The notes below the pieces were generated by a model. The model saw only the letters and a program-made list of their open reading frames with translations. It made no database searches and was not told where the DNA came from. This document shows, piece after piece, positions 53,331 to 62,900 of a stretch of 64,000 nt of DNA (position 1 is the stretch's first letter; every line of letters begins with the position of its first letter). This DNA comes from Agaribacillus aureus (lineage in GTDB: Bacteria > Bacteroidota > Bacteroidia > Cytophagales > Cyclobacteriaceae): NCBI GenBank assembly GCA_030442055.1, contig JAUJEB010000003.1:372001-436000 (forward strand). Direction: 5' to 3'. The position numbers were made by a program, and so were the translations under genes.

Positions 53331-54866
53331 TTATTTCATATAAGGCTCACAATTAAAAACCTGCATCTTTCGCAATTCCACTGGCAGGTCGTGCACAGAT
53401 TCCAAGGATCGAAAGCGAATCTTATTGGTGACGACTGGTTCTACCCGGTCTATTTTCTTATGACCTATAGTCTCATAACCTGGCACCGAATTGTAAGGCG
53501 GTCTTGCACTTGGAAACTTATTGGCATGCTTTAACTCTACCCATTCCCTGTCTAAGAACGCTTCAAGTGTATAGCGCACTGCTTTTTGCCCGTTGGCAAT
53601 ATGTTCCATTAAAACAATGGTATTGACTTCTGTAGGCTCTTCCCATGAAAGTTCAAAAGTATTTCCCGCAGGAATCGCATCGGATCCGGCAATGGGATTA
53701 CCGAATCGGTTTTTGATCTCATCGCCAAAGGCTTTTGCTGCAGCTACGATATCGTCAGGAATCAGACCCCTGGTATCCGGAGGAAGATTGATAATGACGT
53801 TTGCGCCAAGCCCCACAGTACGATAGTACAGGTCTATGTGCTCCGGAAGTTCTTTGGCACGAGTACGTCCTGGGTGCCAAAACCAACCTCCACTATGAAA
53901 GGTTGAACTCGTAGGACATTCCCGCACTCTCCAGTATGCTCCTAAGGGGTGCCCTGTGCGAACCTCGCCCTCCAGTAAGCCATAGTCATTTTCGGTGTCC
54001 ACATCACCTTTATTTGGTGCCGGACGCGTATAGTTAGTGCCATCTAAGGTATGAACGGCATTCCACATGGGATAGACCACATGACCCGATTCGTTTCCCG
54101 GAACCCACGTTTCCGGTCCCATAAAAACCATATTGGGTTGCAGGTCTGCCACTAAATCGGTAATCGGATGCCACACATGCTCAGTATCAGGAGCTCCCCA
54201 GTGGTCAGACCACATAAAGTCGATAGGACCATAATTGGTAAGCAGCTCTCGCACTTGTGCCATTTGTACCTCCCGGTACCGTTTCTTAAACTCTGCATCC
54301 TGGAAGGCGATACCCATAAGCGAATCGCGGCTTGGTCCCCAACCAATGGGGCCGTCATACCAGGACAAACCGGTGTTGGTATCATGACTGGATGTGTGAT
54401 AGAGGCCAATTTTCAAACCGTGTTTACGACAGGCATCTACAAATTCCTGTACAATATCGCCTTTACCACCTTTATAGGGACTATTAGCAATGGTGTAGGA
54501 AGTAGTCTTTGAAGGCCACAGACAAAAGCCTCCCTCATGCCGGGCAGTTAAACAAATGTATTTTGCACCCAGGGACTTAGCCGTCAATACCCATTGCTCT
54601 GCATCCAACTCCGTAGGATTGAATTTTGATGGAGATTCCTTACCATCACCATGTTCTTGTCCGGTAAAAGGATTCAATCCAAAATGGATAAATGCGCCCA
54701 CTTCCCAATCGGCAAAGGCAATTTGTTTTGGCAAAGGCTTGGCCAGCTCGTTGGTTTGACTTACCTGGTTGGTTTCGTCATTTTCTCTTGTTTGACTGAT
54801 TTGAGAGCACGATACCAATAGTCCAAATACCACGGCTACTCCTAAAAAATTCTTGATGCTTTTCAT
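53331..54866 (-). CDS. Alpha-L-fucosidase GH29 (lipoprotein copy)
   Basis: A 511-residue GH29 enzyme. The lipobox is LLVSC (Cys20), so it is expected to be lipid-anchored, probably on the outer membrane. After a polar linker (NETNQVSQTNE region), the (beta/alpha)8 domain has GAFIHFGLNPFTGQEHG and the nucleophile Asp221 in IDFMWSDHWG. The C-terminal beta-sandwich matches copy one. It is upstream of its duplicate, 88 bases away, and downstream of the beta-helix gene. High conservation between copies, except in the leader and surface loops such as the one after WSDHWG, suggests recent duplication with some divergence of substrate site or location. Confidence 0.94.
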   Translation of the reverse strand: MKSIKNFLGVAVVFGLLVSCSQISQTRENDETNQVSQTNELAKPLPKQIAFADWEVGAFIHFGLNPFTGQEHGDGKESPSKFNPTELDAEQWVLTAKSLGAKYICLTARHEGGFCLWPSKTTSYTIANSPYKGGKGDIVQEFVDACRKHGLKIGLYHTSSHDTNTGLSWYDGPIGWGPSRDSLMGIAFQDAEFKKRYREVQMAQVRELLTNYGPIDFMWSDHWGAPDTEHVWHPITDLVADLQPNMVFMGPETWVPGNESGHVVYPMWNAVHTLDGTNYTRPAPNKGDVDTENDYGLLEGEVRTGHPLGAYWRVRECPTSSTFHSGGWFWHPGRTRAKELPEHIDLYYRTVGLGANVIINLPPDTRGLIPDDIVAAAKAFGDEIKNRFGNPIAGSDAIPAGNTFELSWEEPTEVNTIVLMEHIANGQKAVRYTLEAFLDREWVELKHANKFPSARPPYNSVPGYETIGHKKIDRVEPVVTNKIRFRSLESVHDLPVELRKMQVFNCEPYMK

Positions 54867-54985
54867 TTTTAAAGTGTATGCGAGAAAATTAAATTTAGAG
54901 TTAAGTTTTTATTATTTGTTATTAAAATGTTGAGGGTTTCCCATTAAAAAGCATTGATTATTTCATTATTATCCAATCCTAATCA

Positions 54986-57067
54986 TTATGGTTCAAATGA
55001 TGAGAAGGTCACTGGATCAGGAAGTTCACCCTTATCCAAAATGGGTAGTCCTTCCCAAATCTTGAACTTATTCGTTCCTTTTTTTAAACCTTGAAATGGT
55101 CCGGGAAGCGCTTTACCATTTTGGGCTATTTCGTTATTGAAATAATCCACATCCACAAATTCATGGTTTTTTGAACCCACTTCTTCGGGATCATAAGGGA
55201 TATTTATGACTAACTCATGGGAATCTGGTGAGTATTGAACGCTGCTTCCTTTTTTGAGCAAGCTATTGGCATCAAGCTCCACATCGTGAAATTTCCAGAA
55301 GGTCTTCCATTCTTCTAAGGTCAAAGGGACTCTTCCCGAAAATCCCGGTCTGGCAAGGGTCAAATCTTTTGAACCTGTTTCTTTCTTGATCAACGCCAGA
55401 AACTCTTCTTCCGTCCACGGCGGCACATCCTGGGTAGCGCTATTGATCCTGAACACTTTATCTTTCGGTTTCGCATCGTACACGTTGAAATCCGACCGCT
55501 GTTTACCTCCCAACTGAGACGGGTAATCAATATCCATGGTGATGGGATTATTGATGAAAAGGTTATTGTAGAAGGAATGATGATAAGTCCTGGTTCTATC
55601 ATCTACCTGGTGAACAATAACCGCCTGTCCATACTTATTTTGTTGAGGACTGTTGGCAATCAAATTATGCATAAAAGTTGCCCCGGAAGCGTCGTGAATA
55701 TATACCGGGTTTTCCTTATTTTCAATAATAATATTGTTATCTGCAAAAAGGCGATCATAATCATAGTCGCTCATTTCAAGGAACAGCCCGGCGCGACCAT
55801 TGCCAAGTAAAATATTTCTTGAAACCCGGCTGTCGGGAAACTTATTGTCGAACCAAACGCCATAAGTTAGGTAATTATGAGCTACGTAGTTATCGCAAAC
55901 CTCCCCGTATAAAATATTATGACATTTGATGCCCGCTTGCTCCCACCGTTTCCTCCCCAGGAATCTCATAGTATTGTTGTACATGACCACATTATCTCGA
56001 ATGACCATGTTTTTTGAACTATTGGAAAGTATGCCTGCCGATCCGTTTTCCAAAATATAATTCAGCTCGATCAGATTATCATGCGCAGCCTGAGCTTTGC
56101 CCACCTGATCCACATGCCCTGCATCTAATGCAAACGTTTTTGCATACCGTATTACATTTTTTCGAATGACCCAATGATGCCCCACCCCTAAACCAACTGC
56201 TCCACGTTGGCCCCATTTGGGCATGACCCAAAAGTTGGTAGGATAGTTATTTCCGCAGTGTTCCATAATGAAGCCTTGTACTACAATGTAGCCCAGTCCC
56301 CTGGTGATTGGTGCGAAAATCCTACGTCTGGTGGTAATCTCTACCTGCTGATTTTCTGGATTAAGATCACCAAAGTGGATATAAAGTTGTTCTGATGCTG
56401 CTTCATAATACCAGGTTTCTTTTTCCAGTTCCTTTCTAAATGGAACCTCTTTGTATTGCTTTCCATTAACAAAAACCTGCCCACACGTATAAACTATTGT
56501 GGAATCAGCATTGGGATATCCTCTTTCCCACTCTCTCCTACCTTCCCGTTGATAAGGTGTAGAGGATAAATTGACCTTGAATGGATTATAGTGATCTACG
56601 TAATCAGATCTTATATCATTAAATAAGGCGTCATCAGGCACTGCGGAGAAAATCCCATTTCCTTTTGACTCCCATTGAGGAGACCACAATTCTGAACCTC
56701 TGATAATTACCCGCTTATTGGGCTCTGCCATATACACGATTGGAGCTCCTTCTCCACCTCCTCTTGGTGGTGTAACCCGTTCTCTATAAATACCCTCGCG
56801 AACGAAAATCGTATCACCTGGTTGAGCGATCCAAGCCGCTTTACTGATCGTTTTGAAAGGGCTGCTTGATGAGCCCCGATTGGTATCCGCACCACTCGGT
56901 GAAACGTAATAGGTAGTAGCCTCGGCTAGGGGTATTGCGCAAAAGGACAATAGGCAAAGGACACCAAAGTGCATAAAGAAACCTTTAATATCTTTTACAC
57001 CAGAGCCAGATTGAATACTCTTATCTATTTTGTTTAATGTTATCTTCACTCTTTGGACATTTCTCAT
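54986..57067 (-). CDS. Secreted right-handed parallel beta-helix protein, probable carbohydrate-active enzyme
   Basis: A 693-residue protein. Its ATG at 57067 overlaps the stop of the GH43-like gene by 4 bases (ATGA), which favours this long start with coupled translation; an internal ATG at 56974 would give a conventional signal peptide (MHFGVLCLLSFC). After a hydrophobic segment (residues 32-50) comes TYYVSPSGADTNRGSSSSPF, the usual entry of PUL beta-helix proteins, and long beta-helix coils follow to about 530, then a C-terminal segment. No family-specific catalytic motif was identified. A GH141-like fucosidase, a lyase or another beta-helix hydrolase would each fit the fold. Confidence 0.78.
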   Translation of the reverse strand: MRNVQRVKITLNKIDKSIQSGSGVKDIKGFFMHFGVLCLLSFCAIPLAEATTYYVSPSGADTNRGSSSSPFKTISKAAWIAQPGDTIFVREGIYRERVTPPRGGGEGAPIVYMAEPNKRVIIRGSELWSPQWESKGNGIFSAVPDDALFNDIRSDYVDHYNPFKVNLSSTPYQREGRREWERGYPNADSTIVYTCGQVFVNGKQYKEVPFRKELEKETWYYEAASEQLYIHFGDLNPENQQVEITTRRRIFAPITRGLGYIVVQGFIMEHCGNNYPTNFWVMPKWGQRGAVGLGVGHHWVIRKNVIRYAKTFALDAGHVDQVGKAQAAHDNLIELNYILENGSAGILSNSSKNMVIRDNVVMYNNTMRFLGRKRWEQAGIKCHNILYGEVCDNYVAHNYLTYGVWFDNKFPDSRVSRNILLGNGRAGLFLEMSDYDYDRLFADNNIIIENKENPVYIHDASGATFMHNLIANSPQQNKYGQAVIVHQVDDRTRTYHHSFYNNLFINNPITMDIDYPSQLGGKQRSDFNVYDAKPKDKVFRINSATQDVPPWTEEEFLALIKKETGSKDLTLARPGFSGRVPLTLEEWKTFWKFHDVELDANSLLKKGSSVQYSPDSHELVINIPYDPEEVGSKNHEFVDVDYFNNEIAQNGKALPGPFQGLKKGTNKFKIWEGLPILDKGELPDPVTFSSFEP

Positions 57068-58206
57068 TTTTGGTTCTTTAATGGTCTTACCATGTTGAAA
57101 ATCTCATCTTCCTGGTTGTGGCAAGCAAAAAACACATGTGTGGGCTTGCCACCTTCGATTAATACCTGGGGCCTTTCGAGTTTTTTCAGTTTTTCAGTTG
57201 TACCGTCGCTCAAGCTCAATGTTTTACTGTAGGCAATGGGTTGGGCCGCAGTAGTCCAGTTAATACCGTCCTTCGATGAAGCAAGGAACCCGGCACCCGC
57301 CTCTCCAGTGATGGCCGCATTCATGCACTTGGCCAATAATTTATAGTTTTCGCCATCATACCAGATGTAAGGGTCCTCTACATGAGCGTCAATAGGGGCA
57401 AACTTGATACGATTGTTTTCAGAAACGCGTATATATTCTCCCAGATAATGATCAGCACGCGCTACCCCAAATTGCAGGGCGCGGTTATTGTTACGTTCGG
57501 GATAAGGAACAGGAGCGCTTTTATAAACCAGAAGTACACTTCCATCTTCGTGCACATGGGGTGCCGGATTACTGGTTATGGCCCCGTCCCAATTATCAGG
57601 CCGTGGTTCAAGAATGGGTGCCTCTTGCCGTACAAAAGGACCCGCAGGTGAATCTGAAACCGCTACGCCGATCCGCTTGTTGTTCCAGGCGTTTTCATAG
57701 TCTTGCCGGGTAGGTATCGAGTCTACCGGCTGATCAAAATCATAAGTTACCCCGATGTAAAAGAGGATGTATTTTCCTTCGTGGTAATGGATGCTCGGGT
57801 TGTGGGTCATGAGTCCATCCCAATGATCCTTTCCTCTCACCGGCAGGGCAACTGTTTCAAACTCGTAAGGCCCTTCAGGTTTATCGGAGGAGGCCACTAC
57901 AATTTCAGAGTTGGTCACCCATGCTCTCATGGAGAGCTTTTTAGGCCAGCGACTGGCATACATATAATATTTGCCGTCATCCGCTTTGATCACAGACCCA
58001 CCCCATATGATGTAATCGTCCATTCGGAAGGCACCTTCCACAGGTGAGACATCCCAATTTTCATAGAAGGGGTTATTGTTGGTGTTTTCGTCTTGCTCTT
58101 GTACAATGGCGGATTTTTTTTGTGTTCCTCCAGCGCAAGCAGATATAAAAACAAGTATTAGTAGCGAAATTATCGTATTTCGCAGTTCACTTTTCTTTTG
58201 CCTCAT
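57064..58206 (-). CDS. GH43-like five-bladed beta-propeller lipoprotein
   Basis: ATG at 58206 gives about 380 residues with a lipobox (LVFISAC). The chain shows propeller blades with repeated acidic-aromatic motifs: MDDYIIWGGSVIKADDGKYY, MTHNPSIHYHEGKYILFY, TSNPAPHVHEDGSVLLVYKS and VEDPYIWYDGENYKLLA. This is the layout of GH43/GH117-type glycosidases or related enzymes that sit in marine PULs. Catalytic Asp residues are not assigned with certainty. It is the first enzyme gene after susD, and its stop overlaps the next start. Confidence 0.8.
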   Translation of the reverse strand: MRQKKSELRNTIISLLILVFISACAGGTQKKSAIVQEQDENTNNNPFYENWDVSPVEGAFRMDDYIIWGGSVIKADDGKYYMYASRWPKKLSMRAWVTNSEIVVASSDKPEGPYEFETVALPVRGKDHWDGLMTHNPSIHYHEGKYILFYIGVTYDFDQPVDSIPTRQDYENAWNNKRIGVAVSDSPAGPFVRQEAPILEPRPDNWDGAITSNPAPHVHEDGSVLLVYKSAPVPYPERNNNRALQFGVARADHYLGEYIRVSENNRIKFAPIDAHVEDPYIWYDGENYKLLAKCMNAAITGEAGAGFLASSKDGINWTTAAQPIAYSKTLSLSDGTTEKLKKLERPQVLIEGGKPTHVFFACHNQEDEIFNMVRPLKNQK

Positions 58207-58276
58207 GGTAAGATTTGAAATATAATTGGCACTGGTACCTCTCCACAAAAGTTTCAAAATTTAGTATTCAAGCCAA

Positions 58277-58313
58277 ATAAACATAAACAGATACAAAATC
58301 TGTTTATGTTTAT
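58277..58313 (-). terminator. Perfect 16-bp hairpin between susD and the enzyme genes
   Basis: ATAAACATAAACAGAT (58277-58292) and ATCTGTTTATGTTTAT (58298-58313), loop ACAAA, no mismatch. It is 26 bases after the susD stop on the transcribed strand and 71 bases before the GH43-like ATG. A strong, AT-rich stem here can act as a partial terminator or an RNA-stabilising structure that sets a higher level of susCD than of downstream enzymes, as seen in other PULs. Chance formation is very unlikely. Confidence 0.75.
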
Positions 58314-58338
58314 CATACTCCGTCTTTGAAGAAAAAAC

Positions 58339-59958
58339 CTAGTAGCCTGGATTCTGTTCCAAGTTAGGATTTGCCGCTAACTCAAAAACAGGATATGGGA
58401 AAAGCATTCTGTGAGGTTCGGTAAGATTCGTAATCGAATAGTCTACCTGATAACCATCCTCTGCACCAGGTGCGCTTTCATTCTGATGCTGTCGGTAGAA
58501 ACCATTCAATCTGCTTTGACAGTATTCAAATCCTCTTCTTCTCATGTCGAACAATAGGTTTTGTTCATAAGCCAGTTCCAATTCTCGCTCAATAAATACC
58601 GAATCCCGAAAAGCATCCTTGGATAATCCTGACAATGCGGGTAAACCAGCGCGTGCTCTAGTGGCGTTAATGCCGGTATAATCAGGAGCACCCAACTCAT
58701 TCGTTACCTCCGAGTGCATTAGCAAAATATCTGCATATCTAAGGACCGGAAAATTATTAGGGCAACGGAACCTATCGTTCAATTCGGGAGCCCCAATAGC
58801 TCGATACTTACCTACATACGCCTGTCCATCTGGTCCCAGGTTGTAGCGCATGGTGTCTCCCGCAGAATAACTTCGATAATCAGAATGCGCAACAAACTCT
58901 GTAACAATTGTATATTCGAATCTAGGACCACTATCATGTGCCCTGTACCATTCGACATACTCTGGAGGAATACCATCCAGACCAGCTCCTCGAGCAGCAG
59001 GGTCAACACCCGTAGCCCAGATGTCCTCAGTTTCCACAGGGGGTGTCATATAACCCCAAATTCCCCTGAAATTTTGGCCTTGGTTACCTTGGGCTTCTTT
59101 TTGTACATCGATCATTCTTTCCTCATTGAACTCATTATCCCAAGCCCATAGATCTGCATATGGTGTTGCTGATTGGACAAGCGCCCACTCTCCGGAATTG
59201 ATGACTTCTTCTAACAAGTCTCTCGCCTCTTGAAGATTGGAATCATCTTGCAAAGGATGACCAGCCATGGTAAGGTACACTTTTGCCAAAAGTCCTTGCG
59301 CTCCTCCTTTCGTGATGTGTCCCGGGGGAATACCCTGGGCCGCAAATTCACTTCTTGTAGGCAAGTCTTCTATGGCTTCCTGAAGATCTTGTGCAATGAA
59401 AGCATACGTCTCGGCAATGCTTGCCCTTGATACAAACAAATCATCATCCAAGGTTTGTGCCTTATCTATAATAGGAACACCACCCCACATTCTAACCATG
59501 TTGAAGTAAGCTAAAGCCCGTAGTACTTTGGCTTCTGCCACCATCGCATCTCTTCTTTCTACTTCATCGCCGAGTCCTCCAATCAACCCAATGGCATCAT
59601 TGGCCGTACGTACACCTTGCCATATGGTGGTCATCAACTCATAATAAGCTGGCTCACGAGAAGTATTTAACCAGGTCCAGGTATTTAAGTTATGCCTTTC
59701 CGGTGGTTGGCCCGCCTGGCGGTGCCTATATTGCATCGCAGGTGTTGGGAATTCAATGCCCCAACCCATGCGGTGGTTGTTATAAGCAAACATCCAGTCT
59801 CCATAAGCTTCATTTAGTAATATTTCTGCAGTAGCCTCCGTTGGAAAAGTAGGGCCTGCAAATGCACTTGGAAATTCTTCAACTAGCAGATTCTCACAGC
59901 TTGTCGTTACGAAGCTTCCAGCTATAAGAACGACTATATATAAATATGCCTTTTTCAT
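58339..59958 (-). CDS. susD-like: SusD/RagB family nutrient-binding outer-membrane lipoprotein
   Basis: A 539-residue lipoprotein (signal peptide and lipobox TTSC near Cys21). The N-terminal RagB/SusD helical domain has the usual NEAYGDWMFAYNNHRMG entry and the TPR-like helices around ALAYFNMVRMWGGVPI. The C-terminal part has FDMRRRGFEYCQSRLNG and the terminal LFPYPVFELAANPNLEQNPGY, all normal for this family. It binds glycan at the outer surface as a lid on SusC. It follows susC by 13 bases, so the pair is translated together. Confidence 0.95.
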   Translation of the reverse strand: MKKAYLYIVVLIAGSFVTTSCENLLVEEFPSAFAGPTFPTEATAEILLNEAYGDWMFAYNNHRMGWGIEFPTPAMQYRHRQAGQPPERHNLNTWTWLNTSREPAYYELMTTIWQGVRTANDAIGLIGGLGDEVERRDAMVAEAKVLRALAYFNMVRMWGGVPIIDKAQTLDDDLFVSRASIAETYAFIAQDLQEAIEDLPTRSEFAAQGIPPGHITKGGAQGLLAKVYLTMAGHPLQDDSNLQEARDLLEEVINSGEWALVQSATPYADLWAWDNEFNEERMIDVQKEAQGNQGQNFRGIWGYMTPPVETEDIWATGVDPAARGAGLDGIPPEYVEWYRAHDSGPRFEYTIVTEFVAHSDYRSYSAGDTMRYNLGPDGQAYVGKYRAIGAPELNDRFRCPNNFPVLRYADILLMHSEVTNELGAPDYTGINATRARAGLPALSGLSKDAFRDSVFIERELELAYEQNLLFDMRRRGFEYCQSRLNGFYRQHQNESAPGAEDGYQVDYSITNLTEPHRMLFPYPVFELAANPNLEQNPGY

Positions 59959-59971
59959 GTTCTAAATTATT

Positions 59972-62900
59972 TTAAAAGTTATAGTTGAAACCTAGCGTAA
60001 ATTGTTTAGCATACGGGTAAACCCCTGTATCGTATCCTTCACTGAATGGTGTAGAACCACCGGCACTCACATCCGGATCATATCCATCATAATCTGTGAA
60101 AGTCAGCAGGTTTGTACCCGTAAAAAAGACATTGAGACCACCAAAATACTTCACATCACCAGGCACTCTATATCCTAGCCTAACATTCTTAAGCCGTAGA
60201 TAACTACCGTCTTGTACATCTTCGCTATCTAACTCACCCCCCCCCAACTCTCCATTTGGAATAGCATTTACAGGAACATTGGTATTTCTATTCTCTTCCG
60301 TCCAGAAGTTAATATTTCTAGGATCTTCTATATCTCCTCTATACCAAGATACAATGGAGTTTCCTTCTACACCTTGGAAGAAAAGTGACAAATCAAAATT
60401 CTTGTAAGATAAATTTGTCGAAAAACCATAAATGAAATCAGGAGTAATTTTACCTACCGCCACCTGATCCGCAAAATCGATCTCCCCGTTTCCATCGATA
60501 TCCCGGTACCAAGCATATCCTTCTACATTACCTTCAATCTGTTTCGGTGCCGCATCTGCTTCCTCTTGAGTAGCAAAAACGCCTCCTCTTACATAAGCAT
60601 ACATTTGCCCTGCATCTTCGCCTTCATACAACCTTGGACCGTTTCTTCTTGGAAAATTAAAAACCTCAAGATAGCGCTCTCCGGTTCGCGGATCCTCATT
60701 GGTTCCTTCCTGGACATCTGTGGCAAACATCTTTTGGAAGCTGATGTTTCCGTTAACACTCCATTTGAAATCGCCTTTATCCAATATAACGGCGTCCACA
60801 GCAATCTCTATTCCTCTGTTTCTTAATGTACCCAAGTTTTGAATCGAGCTTGAAAAACCTGAGGTAGGAGGTATTACAACTGGTAATATCAAATCCTCCG
60901 TATCTTTGATATAGAAATCAAATACCACCCCAAATCTTCCTTCCATCAATCTTGCATCAAACCCGATGTTGTATTGTGTAGTACTCTCCCATTTTAATTC
61001 AGGGTTACTAATTCTTGATAAACTTGCCCCTAATACAGCACTCCCACCAAAACTGTAGCGATTGTTGGAAAGGCTCCAGACCCCTTCAGAGCTTCCGGTA
61101 GCTAAATTTCCGTTACCTGTTTGTCCAATACTGGTCCTGATTTTCAGATCAGATAGGATGTCCTGACCTTGCAAGAAAGATTCCTCTGTAATTCTCCAAG
61201 CCAATGCTGCAGAAGGGAAAAAGCCCCATTTATTGTTTGGCCCGAAAACAGAAGATCCATCTCGTCTGGCATTCAAGCTTACATAATACTTATTTTTGAA
61301 GTTGTAGTTTGCTCTACCGAAAAAACCAATAAGTACAAAATTAGGGTCAGTACTATTATCAATGTTAAAGCTTTCTGAATTTGCCACTTGAAAATCATCT
61401 GTAAGTAGATCATCCACAGCAAATTCAGCTGCTTGAAGATTCACTGTAGTTCTTCTTGTTGTTGTGTTTTCTGCTCCAAGTAAGGCATTAAATGTATGGT
61501 CGCCGAATGACTTGTCCCAAGATAAATACGCATTGAAATTTGTACGTATCGATTCATTGGTTCTAAGAATACCTCTTCCTCTATTCTCTTGCCCTGCCAA
61601 TATCAAAGTATTCCTCTCAAAGATCGTTCTTTGACCGTCTATATAGTCTATACCGGCATTACCTACAAGTTTTAAGTTGTCAATTATGTTAACAGTTGCT
61701 GAAATATTACCCAATAGTCTGTTTCTTTTATAGAGGTCTTCTATGTCTTGCAACATTTTTAATGGGTTGGAATAGATTTGTGAGATATCTCCCCCAAATT
61801 CGGGATCAACATACCATAAATTAGGGTTGTCCGGGTCCCTCCATTCCGGATTGATTAACGGATGGAAGCTTAGTATACGTGTGACTACATTGTATCCAAA
61901 ACCTGATCCCCCACCTGGAGGAGCTCTACGTTCTGACGTACTCAACAAAACACTTGATTTAAAAGAAAGAAATGAATTTATTTCATTGTCAAGATTAATT
62001 CTGAATCTATAGTCTTTGAAATCTGTCTCCCTCATAATACCTTCCTGATCCAAAACATTACCAGATATCAGGTATTTTGTCTTTTCGTTTCCCCCGCTGA
62101 ACGTTATTGCAAGGTTATGTGTCAAGGCTTCTCGATACACAACATCTTGCCAATCAAAGGATGGTGCTGTTCCATCAGGTATTGGGTGAAATTCGTCAGC
62201 ACCGTTCCATCGTACATCTGCGGGGTCAGCACCATCTTCAATAGCTCTTTCATTGCTTATTTGCCCCTGAAGGTTACCTTCTAGCCGTTCAAGCTTATTT
62301 CCTAACGTAGACACACTTACTGAATAATCTACACTAACCTTAGCTTTTCCTATACTACCTCGTTTCGTGGTAATGATCACAACCCCATTCGCCCCTCTGC
62401 TACCATAAATAGCAGTGGCTGCGGCATCTTTCAATATTTCAATATTGGCAATATCCGATGGATTTATCATGGATAAGGCATTAGGAAAGACATTGGTTCC
62501 CGGTCCCTCACTAGTTGCACCCTCGCCGCGACCACCACCGATATTCAAACTCGCATTATCACTGGTGACAGGAAAACCATCTATGATATACAATGGCTCT
62601 GTAGATCCTGTGATAGTCGATGTACCTCGAATCCTGATGTTGATGCCACCGCCGGGTGAGTTATCTCCAGCAAAAACCTGCACCCCTGCGGCTCTACCTT
62701 GTAAGGCAGTAAGAATGTTATTATTAGGTTGCTCTGCAAGTTCTGTGGTCGTGACGGAAGCTACTGAGCCAGTTAAATCACTTCTTCTTGTAGTACCATA
62801 ACCTACTACTACAATTTCCTCTAGTTCGCTTATATCAGCAACCATTTGAACATCGATTACACTTCTGTTGTTTACCGGTATTTCCTGTGCCTGATAACCA

